Part shown: positions 43,293 to 55,290 of the stretch, piece by piece
Layout of the letters: each line of letters begins with the position of its first letter
How positions within the stretch are numbered: position 1 is the stretch's first letter
Assembly: GCA_003993805.1 (NCBI GenBank)
Contig: RSEF01000001.1
Location: 65,208,812-65,272,811 of the forward strand
DNA length: 64,000 nt
Reading direction: 5' to 3'
DNA from: Himantopus leucocephalus
Taxonomy: Eukaryota; Chordata; Aves; Charadriiformes; Recurvirostridae
The notes under the pieces: generated by a model
Database searches by the model: none
What the model was told of the DNA's origin: nothing
Seen by the model: the letters and a program-made list of their open reading frames with translations, nothing else
Program-made: the position numbers and the translations under genes

Positions 43293-45447
43293 CTAGTCAT
43301 TTTTTGGAGTTAAAAAACAAAGGAATTGACAAATTTAACACAGAACTCGCTTTTGATTTTTTTAAACAATTATTTAAGTACATATCATCAAGACTAACAG
43401 TATGTATTTAAAGAAAGCCATTACCTCTGTTACAGACATGACCCTCAGACTAGCAAAAGCCAACCATTTTTGTAAAATCTCCATTTTTGTTGTTGTCACT
43501 TGGATTGACTAGGTTTTTTTTTCACATTATCCTCGGCACCTCAGCATAGGCTTGTCAGCCTCGCCTCCATCTTCATATTCTAAACTGAGCATCTTTGTCT
43601 TTGGGGGTCAGCAGAGAAATGTTTCTATCAAAGCAACCATATTTCCACCGGTGTTTTAAAAAAGACAATAATTCTATTCAGTTTTCTATGATCACAGTTT
43701 CATAAAATATAACTTTTTAATTACCAAAAGAGCCTTTAAAAACATCCCAGCCTGCTCTTAAGACAAGTTAAATTTGGGCACAGCTTTTTCAACACAAACA
43801 CCGTATGGGGCTGGAAATGTAAAGGCTTTGTATAGCACTCCCTAGCAAATAAGGACTTAATTTTAAATGAAATGCCAGACAGCATTCTTGCAAGTTGCTG
43901 GCTCTAGGAAAACATAGCCCTGTTTGGAGGAAAAGTAGATTAAGTGACCCTTCACTACAGAACCACCACAATGCAACTTGTATTAATCTGAAATACCTGC
44001 TGCGGCTGATCACCATTTTCCTTAAGATAAGTATTACTGTGGCTGTGGTAATGAGTCCAGATGAAGCCATGAAAAAATCATTAAATCCACCATAAATTAT
44101 AACAGAAAAAGCGGCTTATTAAATACAGTAGGGGGTGATGATCAACAGCCACCAGTTGTTTTGTAGTAAATCTACCGCAGCGTGCAGCTACCTCTGATGC
44201 ATGTTTATAGCCTACCTTGAGGTCCCCTGGTAAATTTGCTGTCAGACGATGGCCCGTTTGCTGTTAAACCTGAGTGCTGCCATGAAGTGGAATTATATTC
44301 AGAGAAACTGGAGGTGCCCAGCACAGCCAGACACAGAGCCATGACACTGCTCTTCCTAGCAAGAGCCCAGCATCACTATTTTTTGCTGAACTACCCCATT
44401 TTTCCTGTTTGCATGCAGGGCTAAAAGGTAGCGGGTGCTTTGGTATGGAAGGGCTGTCCTTGTAAAGAAAACGTAAACTAAGGTTTGTCCCCTGCAAGAT
44501 ACTTCGAGACCGCTTAAAAGACATTGAGCATTTCACAGGATCACATCCACAGTGTACTTGTAGAGATACAGAGTAAGGGAATAGGCATTTGGGGCCTCAC
44601 GCTATTATTAAGAAAAAAAATGAGTTCACCCCGGGCAAGGAGATTTCCTGGGTGACTTGAAGTTACTTGCAAAGAGAATTTGAAACTACTTCAGCTACAG
44701 TCAGTGGCAAAACATTTCCTTTGGCAGTCAATAAACACTACAGGAACAAACAGGGCCATGAGAGTTACAAAAAATTGTGTTTGGGCCTTGAAACATGGGG
44801 ATGGGATAGCAGCTTAAAATTAAATACATGTTCCTTCAACTATTATTTCAATTTCTGTAAGTGGCGCCATTCAGTAATTCGATATAGTGCACAAGGGTTC
44901 TAATCAGATCTGAAGTAAAGAATTTGAAAGCCCCATGCTGGGGCTGCCCCCTGCAAGACGCAGCACGTGGGCAGTCACGGCAAAGAACCCTGTAGCAACG
45001 CCCAGAGCAAAGGGTCTGCCTGGGGACTACACGGGCTATTTTGGCCCTGCTGAAGCTGATGAGGGACCTACCACTGACTAAAAGGGGCCAAGAAAGTCAA
45101 GCTGCAATATCAGGGTTTTAAAGAGTTAATGAGGTTTCTAACCTCCCCCTCCCTCCCACTGTTGATCCTGCTGCTTTTGGCTCTGCTGGTCCCCCAGGCT
45201 CGCTCTGCAGCTCAGCCTTGCGCTGCAGCATCGCTCAGCCCCCTCTCGTTGCACGTGGGAGGAATGGATTTTTAATGAGCCCATCATTAGTGTTCAACAC
45301 ACACACAGGAACACGGTAACAACGTGTACAATCAACACCAAGGGCATTTGGCTTTTGGCAAAGTAAAAAATGGCTCTTTTTCTTCAGCATTGTATCACTT
45401 AGGGCTCTGTCCTGCAAGATGTGGGATCGTACAAGATGTGGGATGTT

Positions 45448-45549
45448 TGATCCAGCGAAGCATTTAAGCACAGGCTTAACTTTCACTCAAAGAGGATGTA
45501 AGCATGTGTTCAGAGTTAAGCATATGATTAGGTACTTTGATGAATCAAG
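45448..45549. repeat. Imperfect palindromic old repeat (MITE-like)
   Basis: The left arm TGATCCAGCGAAGCATTTAA with GCACAGGCTTAACTT matches the reverse complement of the right arm (AGTTAAGCATATGATTAGG with TACTTTGATGAATCA). The arms are about 34 nt, separated by about 35 nt. I recall very similar sequences, with AAGCACATGCTTAACTTTAA in the arm, dispersed in bird and turtle genomes, but I do not know the family name. Confidence 0.55.
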
Positions 45550-45625
45550 CCAGAGTGTTCCCAGGTTTCAGCCTGGAGGACAGAGGAAATACGCTGTGAA
45601 AAGTTTCCAGGTTCAGACTAACTTA

Positions 45626-45647
45626 AAATAATAATAATAATAATAAT
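45626..45647. repeat. AAT microsatellite
   Basis: About seven uninterrupted AAT units follow TTAA, in intron sequence. It is a candidate polymorphic marker. Confidence 0.9.
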
Positions 45648-46689
45648 TTTAAAAAGTATAATGTATGAACCTTGGAATGAGCAGTCTGATAATATTTTTT
45701 CTTCCGGGAGCAGTGCCCTCTTCTAAAGCTTTTCTCAAACAAATCCACAATATTGACTCAGACTGAAGCTACTGAACAGCAGCGTAACTCACAGCTTTCA
45801 TCTCAGAAGACCTAAACCCACTAACAGCCCAGCTCCTGTCCCAGGCGACCGCTTCAGGGGTGGCAGCCACCTGCCTCCTGCCAAAGAGGATGCCACAGAG
45901 CTGGGAACATGCAGTGACACCTTCATCAGGGGCATCAGAAAATTCAGGGGGACGCTACTTTAAAAGGAAACAGTAGTATCCAGGGCCATTCATTTACTTC
46001 TGGGAAGGGGGAACCACCTTGGTGAGCACCACAGTCCAACAGACTGCTGCCAGACTGCTGCTCAGAGGCAGGCTTATCCCCAGGCACAACCATCAGCCTC
46101 ATCGAGGTGTAACTCCAGGGAAATTTAGGCTCCTCAATTGGTGGATGTTGGCCACCAGCCACCACCAAGTGGGGTGAAACTGCAGAGATACTTTCACATC
46201 AGGAATGCCAGTTCAAATTGGGCTGAACTCAATTAAAGAGCGCCAGCAATTAATTGTTTCTTGCTAGGGGTTTGGTGGTGCACGTGAAACACATTGCAGA
46301 TACCAGGGCAGTGTTCAGTGGAAGGATGTTCACCTCAAAAAGCCCTGCCCCGCTCCACCCTTCACGGCATTGAAGCAGTTTTAAGTATTCAGATCAACAC
46401 TAAGCTCTCTTGGGATCTTCTTCTGGCTTTACTCGACTCAGTTCACTGTTAAGAAGATTTCAGGGGATGCATTCGCCCTCATGCTGAGTTACCTCAGTAC
46501 CAACGAATCAACACAACTTGAAAAGACCAAACTTAATGTAGATGTTCACCTAGCAGTGCTTTAACTCAATGCACAGTAATGCAGGGAAAGCATTAAGGTC
46601 CCATCTATGTTCAGCTGAAAGCTGGGGCTCCTTTTCTCTGATAAGCAGACAAAACTCTTACATTTCACAATTGCTTCTTTACGTTTCTA

Positions 46690-46923
<234 letters not shown>

Positions 46924-47373
46924 CTAGGAAAATAATACTTTGCCCTATCTTTGAAGGATGCAGGTCATGCACACATTCATTCTCCTTTGACCTGCATGTT
47001 CAAGGGAAGTGCTGAATGGAAAATGCTAATGCAAGCTAATGGAGACTGCCCTTGGTCTATCTTTCATGGGACAAGTTATACATTTTACAAAAAATTGGGC
47101 AAAAAAGCACAGCTTTCACTTCATTTTGTTTCCCTGTTCAAGCAATGCACAACACATTCTCACTGCAAGTTTTCTTCTGCGTGGCGAGCTTATCCAGTCT
47201 CCCTCGTCTCTCAAAAGTTTCAGTGGCTTCAGTAAGCTTTGAACTTACATCAAATGGATGTATAATCATTGACGATACAACAAAGAGAAAATAATGTCAC
47301 TCCAAATGCCTTCAAGGATCTTACCAGCACAGCCCCAGTAACAGGGAAGCCTTTTTGGAGCAGAAAGTGCAAG

Positions 47374-47466
47374 TCACAGAATCCCACACTGGTGGAGGTT
47401 GGAAGGGACCTCTGGAGGTCATCTGGTCTAACCCCCCTGCTCAAGCAGGGCCACCTGTAGATCAGG
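47374..47466 (-). mobile_element. CR1 LINE 3'-end fragment
   Basis: The plus strand reads TCACAGAATCCCACACTGGT, then GGAGGTTGGAAGGGACCTCT, GGAGGTCATCTGGTCTAACC and CCCCTGCTCAAGCAGGGCCA. This is the reverse complement of the avian CR1 3' end, so the element points to the minus strand. It is 5'-truncated, as most CR1 copies are, and only slightly diverged. It is the clearest indication that the genome is avian. Confidence 0.93.
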
Positions 47467-50400
47467 GCACCATGCGATCAGGGGGAAGGCAATCTTGCCA
47501 GGTAATTGTGGCAAAACACTGCAAATGCTCGCTGGCTGTGTCTAACAGATGACATGTCATTCTTTCAAGGTTTTATTCAAAAGACCTCCGAACTGTAAAC
47601 TGCTCAAGAGATCCATTTCAAATGGAAGAAGGGCTAGGAGTTATTTAGACTAGATGTGAATCTACAGCTCCAGAGAGAGCCAGGCAATTCAAAGTTGATG
47701 TTTATCCAACTTGGTTTCATCTTATTAAAAGACAGATTTGCTTTTCTTTCATTCTGAGGAGTGTCTGGGGCAGAGGGTGGAGTCCAAATCCACAGTGTTT
47801 TCGGTGTGAACTTGGATAAAGGACTGTTTGGAAAAAAAATCACTTTCATTCTTCAAAAATGCTAGGTCCGAAAACGAGGGGCTATTTATGAATGAAAAAC
47901 AAAATAGAGATCAAAAGTGAAAAAGTCAAGCATACATAAAATATTTATTTTCTATTTCATATGTAAAAAAATGCAGCAAACCAAAAGAAAAATATAAACA
48001 GCACATCATTCTCATTTAAATATCTTCTTCAAAATGCTTTATCAGAGCTTTATAAAATATATAACACTGCTCAAGATTTAACAGCAATATGCAACGAATA
48101 TGCTGTTTATATAGAGGCAGTGGTATGTAGCAATAGCTACCGCTCTTCCTCTTTCAACAGAGGAAGGAAAGTGAGATGGGAAATACAAAGTATTTTGATC
48201 GAAGCTTCTGCAGGACTTAGTACTGAAACTGGCATCTGAGCTCAAGCTTGCTCTCTGCCGTGCTGGGCCACGACCAGTCGGGAAGACAACAGAAATTTTG
48301 TTGATGTTCATTCTTCGTGCTCAGTTTGGGTTTTGACTGCTAAAAAAGTTGCTGTCCTAAGAATGCACACAAGGTACACTTGGAGTATCATTAGTCAGGG
48401 GAACAAGGACGATGCTTCATCACAACAGTATGCTGCAAGATTAATGCACAACACTCGGTCACAATAAATACACTGTAAAAGCAATAACAGATTCTGCACC
48501 AGTAATATGCCTACAACAGAGATGAAGAAAGCAATGCATAGCAAAGCTGGGTTTTCTGCAGTAGTTTCTGAGCGAGTTTAAGGAAAAAGCAAAACCAGCA
48601 CAGATACGCAGGGCTGAGCTCAGTGACACCGAGATCCACAGGAGCAATTGCGGCTTAACACGTTCACACCGTATGGCACATTCCTGACACAAGAGCTACA
48701 GCAACATTTGGTACTTGTTACCCCCATAGCATGAGATGCCAGAGATCATCTGTGCCCTCCTTTAACGTATGGCAAAGATAAAGCATGGTGGGGTGGTGGG
48801 GGTTTGGGTGCACAGAGAATCTGGACCTCCCAGCTGCAGCTGGCCATTTCCAGATGACTCTGGGCTAAAAATGAGGTGGTTCCTTGGCAAAGTGCAGCTA
48901 TGGAAAGATCTAGACAGCCTCCGAGGACCGCAGAGGTGTCTGTCACTATGAATCACTGCCTGCGTTAAGTCACTGCTTCATCATTTGTACTGAGGTATAG
49001 AACATACACTCTGAATAAAATGGGTCAAACTCAGTGCTGGCAGAAACAAGCAAAGCTTCCCTGACGTCAGCCCAGCTCGGTGCATGCAAAACGATAGTTG
49101 ATGATCTCCTCTTTAAAAAAAGCCAGATTTTGACCTAGGTTGCACACCCACACAAGGGAGGAAGGAGGAAAAAGGACCTATCTCACCTCTCCTGTACAGG
49201 CTGCCCAGACCTCTACTCTGGCCTGGGTTCAGAAATTGCTTATTTCTCCATAAGAGACTCCTCCATGAGTTGGCTCTGGTCCCCTAAAAGCATACCAGTT
49301 CACCTGCTCACTATAGCCAAGGAAGGGGACTCATTAATTACTGCCGATAATGGGTATCAGCAAATCGGTACTCCTCAATCCGCTGGGGGGATAAGGGTCT
49401 TGGTCCAAGAGCCCCGGGAAGCTACAGCTGTTCAAACACTGCAACAATAACACGGATGCAGAGGGGTGCCTGGGCTGCACGGCTGCGAGGACACCACCAC
49501 TGATGAAGTGTGATCTAGACCAAGTACCACAAAGCAAGAAACCACAACTTAGTACCACTACTAGTGGCCCACTGCCTTTTGTACCTCAAAAAGGATCCAT
49601 TGTGAGTATAGCCCAAGTTATGGGACGCTGCAAAGGAAACTACATGTCGAAATTTGACATAGATCATTGCTGGTGCCACTGTTGTCATATGTTGACTAAT
49701 AAAATGGATAGTGATCAAACTGGGGAGTTTAATAAAACAAGAACATGATGCAAGGGAAAGGAACAGAGGATGCTTCAGAAGAGAAAGTGTAGCAACATCT
49801 CAAAAAGCCAGAGAGATGAATGAGTTAAGGAAAAGGAGATTTAACATATACAGATAAAAAGCAGTGAAGAGACAGATCAAAAATGATCAGGAACTACAAG
49901 TACAGAATAGGAGAACACAGCATCACTTTTAACACTGGAGAAAGCCAGTTGGGAAGATGGTACAGCAGACAGACCGAGCAGTTGCACTCCAAAATAAGAA
50001 CAGAAAAATAAATAAAAAAAAAAAAACAACCAATCAAAAAAACCCAAACCAAATCCATCAAAAATCAACCCTAAGCCACCAGAGCACTGCATTTGCTCCC
50101 AAATCCTCTTTCATACCATTAACTGCATAATGTTGATTCCAACAGGAGCACAGGGTCTCTGCTCCATATTACACTGTGTAAGGGGATGCTGCTCCATCAC
50201 AGACATCATCCAGAATCACTAACATTAAAGGATGCAAGATAAAAAAGGAGGAGGGGAGCAGCACCCAGGCTTGACTCACTCAAGATTTCTTAACTTTGGA
50301 CTGCAACAAATTCACTGACAAGCTATGAAGAGGTGGCAAGGGGATGGGAGGAAGCTTGAGAAACAAGGTTGACGGGGAACGGTTAAGTCAGCTAAATATA

Positions 50401-52215
50401 CAGGGTCACTTTTTAGAGCTGTGAAACCGTGCCTGCAAAGCAAAGGAAGCCAGCATAAGTGCAAACAGAGCTGGAAACCTCCCCAGCTGCACAGTCAGTT
50501 CACGGCCCTTTTGCCAAAAAGTCTTTGTGATCCTTCCAAGCGCACGGGAGGCTGACACTGGCCCAATGGTGGGACGTCCCTTCCAAGGCCACCTTGGTTT
50601 GTTGCCAGATTCTGCTGGCAGCCAGCGCTCTCTCGGGTCATCCTTTCCCCAAGACCTCACCTTGCAGAAAAGGCGCTTTTTCATCGAAGAGGCAGGGAAG
50701 GCTGACGGGAGGAGCAGAAGATCACAGCGCGCCAATGCTCTTGTCCCCCTCCTTTCCCTGGAGACAGTCTCAGGATGGCAGGACATCACCACCCCGGATG
50801 CTGGCTGGGTCAGGTGAACTTTGAGGTCCCCCCCGGGTGACACAGTGACAAAGGTAGGACTGGCCAGCATCCTTTGAGGGTGATATCCTCTCTCAAAAGA
50901 CTGAGCCCATTCTGGATTCCCCTACTTAGCAACCTGTGGGGCTGGGCAGGCTCCTTGGCATCACCGCTGCTGTACACATGCTCCCACTCCCAGAACTGAG
51001 AAGTAATATGCTTGAATTAATAACATACACTGATCATACTCCCGCGCTCAAGAGCAAATCCACCCCTCTAACTCAAGGGTTCAATCACACAGCCTGTAAA
51101 CTCCGTAACTGGTGCCTCCCTACCTTGAATCAAGCAAACAATTGCCTTTATAAGTAAAAGGAAAATTAGAAACAGTTGAAAACATCTTGATTTTATATTT
51201 GTAGCAAAGCTGTGACCACATTTTTTAATTTACAATGCAATACAATTTTCTCCAAGTCCTCTTTTAATTCTTCACAGATATTGCTTCTACAGCAGTTATC
51301 TTCAAGATCATTACAGTGTTGCCACTGCACATAATTAACTTTACTGTGGCTGTATATGGGGAATGCCATGGTAACATTAATTATTTGCAAATGGTCACTG
51401 TCAAATGCTGCATGGTGACCATAAGACTCTATTGTACACCGAAATACTCAAACCTCTGAAAGGAGCCAAAGATGATTTTCTTCGTTTATAATGGGTACTA
51501 GCAGTACAGCAAATTATTTTTCTCTTTTCCCAAACTCACATTACGAAAACATAATGCAGCACTTCTACAGCAACGGTTTAAATGCAAGGGATTTTTTTTC
51601 ATTTTCACTCAGACCGGCTAAGATAGGGTCTGTGTGGATCTTTAATAAGTTACTCATGGATTGAATACATTTGGGAAAATGGATGATTCAAAGGCAAAGT
51701 GTTTCCATCGTAACTGGTAGACACAGCAGCTCTCGTTACATAGCTTTTTAATTATTTGTTCTTTGGGAGGGGATTATTGCTATAGCCAGTAGTGGACAAT
51801 TAAAAAAAAAAAAAAAGGAATGCTCTGTATATGTTACAAAAAACCAAGTAGGAACATCTTAATCATGTTCTAAATGATACGTGCCAGCGCAGCATGCTAA
51901 TAGTTGATTTAAATGAAACGGAGTGCAGACTGTGGCGAGTGGCAGGACAAATGCTCCCCTCCGCTGAAATGAACAGATCGTCATCCTGATAGCCAAGCAC
52001 CAAAACCTTGTTTGTCCACGTGGGACTCGATCGCCAGCCCTTTCAATTAAAAGAATGATAATCTATTCATTAAGTCCATCTTTCTAGCTCTATGTATTTT
52101 ATTCAGTCTGCCTCTGTCCTAAATATGAATGAGGTCTTGAGTCAGAAATTATAGTTCAGCTGGTTGGAAGTCTGGAAGGAGTCACATTTTAGCCAGCAAT
52201 ATACATGCATTTGCA

Positions 52216-52335
52216 ATGCTGAATTTCTTGAGGTCAGGGGTCACAGTTTTGATCTGGATATGCACAGCCCGTAGCACAAAAGGGTCCTGTTCCTTGCCTG
52301 GGGCTCTTCAGTGAGACTACAGACACAAACAGCAA
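52216..52335 (+). repeat. MIR-type amniote SINE, 3' half
   Basis: TTTCTTGAGGTCAGGGGTCA, then GCACAGCCCGTAGCACAAAA, then GGGTCCTGTTCCTTGCCTGG and GGCTCTTCAGTGAGACTAC correspond in order to the 3' portion of the amniote MIR consensus I remember (CTTGGGGCAGGGGCTGTC, GTACAGCGCCTAGCACAATG, GGGTCCTGGTCCATGACTGG, GGCTCCTAGGTGCTAC). It is diverged but continuous. Confidence 0.6.
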
Positions 52336-54610
52336 TAGCAGGAGCAGCAGACGATTGGATTTAAATTTGTGAGCGCTCTTTTTTCCATTGTGGTACTTTA
52401 AAAGGGACTATAACACTGATATTAATAGGACTGCAATATAAATACTATATTGAGACAGTTATTTGCATTTTCAGTTTTGGAGAGAGGGAAACATAAGCAC
52501 ACACATGTTGATCAAAGTGATGAAGAGCACTACTTTTTAAGGCAGACAAAGTATCTCCATTTGCTTTAATCAGGAGCCAAATTAAGATAAAAAAATAAAA
52601 TACTCTGGATATTTATTAGCCAACGCTTATTCTTGTCAAAGGCCTGAGAATAAATTGGTTACAGATACTGGAAAATACATTAAAAAAGTGATGCGACTAT
52701 CAAATCAAGACCCAAATCTACATTTCAAAACACTCTTAATATTACAGTCCCACGTATATAGGCCAGGAACCATGTTCAAAATTGAATCTGACTTCAGATT
52801 TTGAGCACATCATAAGAAAATTTGGGTACAGGTTCATCTTTCATATCACCAGATAGCACAAATCTTCGCTAATGAGTGGAAGACAATATGTTATCTGTAT
52901 CCTGATTATTATATTTGGGAATGTATACAGAGACAGAGCGTATGACACAGCAAAGAACTTGCTTGCAATGGGAAAAGGATGGATCCTAAAGCCTGTAAAA
53001 ATGCAAGTGTGCTTTGCCCTAAAAGTGAAGGAGAACATGAGGGCAAATTCCTCCGCTTCAGTATTTTTTTTTATTACTGTTGTCTTCAAGCAGGTTGAGA
53101 TTCACCTCAGGAAACTTGTGCTCTACCTTTTAAATAATAAAATCTCTTTCATCCACTGGCACCATCTGCCCCAAGGGACTGCTGGATTTTGTCAAGCAGC
53201 TTGTTTGCTACTACTCACTGGTTTGGCATTTTTGTATCTAATTACGGCAATAGCCACGGCTGGTGTTAAAGGATTAGTGAAAATTTGTGGAAAGAACAAG
53301 GACATTCAAGGAGCTAGGCAAACACCAACCGCCCCTACTTAAAAGCGGCTGTATCTCATTAAATAGCAGAATTTCTTAGGAATTTTCTACTCTCCCTCTC
53401 CAGAAACTCAGCACCTTAGCCAGTGCATTTTAAGAAAGAGTGAAAAGCAGTGGAAATGTTTTTCTCCCTTCAAATCTCTATTTATTAAAGTCTATTTATA
53501 TTTTCATGCTCTAGTACAAGCACAGGATTTCCATAAATAAAACATTAAATGCAACTCTTCCTCTTTTCACTTTCAAGTTAGAACTACTTACGTGTGGTAT
53601 AGTATTAAGATGACACGACAAATGGTATAGACTGCTCGGAAAGAACAAAACAGCACATCTTCCTTTTACGTTGCAGTATTTTTCCCTTTCCACGGTCTTA
53701 AGAAAACTCTCTACAATGAGCCAAGGATGCTCCCATGTTAAATAAGCTTCAGTCTTGAGGTGGTTAATACTATTTTCCTAGAGAGCCTTCATTAAGAGGG
53801 ATGGTCCCAGACAGAAAAGCAGACTTAAGTTATTCTCAGGCAAAGGCTAACTGGAAATTAGGACTGATTTTCAATTAAAGACAGGTTTTCAGAGTCACTC
53901 AGACACTACACTTGCCCGGAGACCTTTCCGGATTGGAGCTGTAAATGCAGCTCAGAGCCCTGGGTGAGGCTGCGACAGGGCAGCAGCTGCGGGAACATAT
54001 GGGACTGGAGGGTTAATAAACCCAGTCCTATGCAGCAGCAAGGCTTGGATCATCTACACTTTCAGTTTGAACTTAACTCACGACCTAATATCCACATATT
54101 CCTGTGTTTGCGCTGGACTTTTAAATAGAGTGTATTTTTCCTTCCACAGTGTTTACTCCTGATGTATTTCTAGAGAAGTCACACACGTTCCCTCAGCACC
54201 CACTTTGCTCAGCTGAATGAGCCCCTTTCTTCCAGCCTTCCTCCATGAGAACATTTTGTCAAAACTCAAATCACCCCAGCTCGTTTCTTTGTACCTGCTC
54301 CAATGTGAATATTTTCTTGACCCGAACACAGCATTTGTGATTCCACATCACTTCCTACCACTTTCATGTACAGAGGCACCAGTATTTTCCTGCTTCTACT
54401 GGAAATACCTCTCCCGTTGCATCCTCAAAATGCATTTGCTTTTTTTCATGGCTGTGGAAAAATCCACTTTTGTGGTTTACGATCATTCTAAGATGAAATA
54501 CTGCTCTACAGTCTTTACCACCACCTTTCCAATACTCAGCTCCCAATACAGTAAATATTATACTGCATATATAATGTATATGTTACATATACACTGCAGT
54601 GTGTATTTTT

Positions 54611-55290
54611 CTAATTAATCTCCATGTGTTTGCCTTCCATTTGTGGAAAACTGCATTTCATCCCATTTCTTTTGTCCCAGCTCCCAAGGTCATCCACTTT
54701 TTCCTGGATGATTTCCCAAACTTCCTCTGTCAGGACAATGCTTCTCAGCATCGTGGCATCAGCAAATTTTAACTTCATGAGCACACTGCTAAGATTTGTG
54801 CCAAAACCCTTTCTGAAAATTAAAAAAGACCAGTTTTTAAGATGGAGAGCTGAAGATCTCTGCTTGTAACCCCACCGCAGCCAACCCAGCCCTTGCCACC
54901 CCTCTTGAAGCCAGTGCCTGCTCACTTTGCAATTCCTTTACTAATTTCCATCTTCTCCAGCTTAGCTAATAGCTCCCTGCATGCACTGCATCAAATCGTT
55001 CACTCAAGTCCAAATAGATGAAATCTACTGAATTTCCTTGGGGTAGAAAATCAGTTATCTTATCAAAAAGTTATTAGATTAGTCTGGCATGATCTATCTT
55101 TAGAAAATCTGTGTCACATTTTATCCCATTTTTCCCTCAACAACATGTCTTTAATCAGTCTTTGCTTGAAAAAACATTCGAAGGCCTTGCACTAACAGCC
55201 TGGAATTTTCCTCGGATCGTTTTTCATCCTTTTCAAAAGTTGGGCATTACTATTTTTAATCTTTAGAGTTACGGCACCACTCTGGGCTTT
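54611..55290 (-). mobile_element. Decayed CR1/L3-type LINE reverse transcriptase
   Basis: On the minus strand, in shifting frames with stops, the conserved blocks of a CR1/L3 reverse transcriptase appear in order: a segment with KIKNSNAQLLKRMKNDP (consensus has NVTPIFKKG...DP), then CQTNLITF, then VDFIYLDLSERFDAVHA (consensus VDVVYLDFSKAFDTVPH), and finally LKFADATMLRSIVLTEEVW and DDLGSWDKRNGMKCSF (consensus KFADDTKL and LDRLDRWAEKNLMKFN). The first catalytic aspartate (YLD) is kept. The ADD box has become ADA. It is a fossil without coding capacity. Confidence 0.75.

Noticed and set aside
50406..50870. Minus-strand ORF of 154 codons with an internal CTGCAAG|GTGAGG donor
   Set aside because: I considered it as an upstream ABTB3 exon, but the phase does not match the first exon seen and the residues do not resemble the ABTB3 N-terminal half.
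52872..53342. Plus-strand ORF of 156 codons with a hydrophobic stretch near its end that could be a membrane segment
   Set aside because: One or two ORFs this long are expected by chance at this base composition. No family was recognised, and hydrophobic stretches are common in T-rich noncoding DNA.
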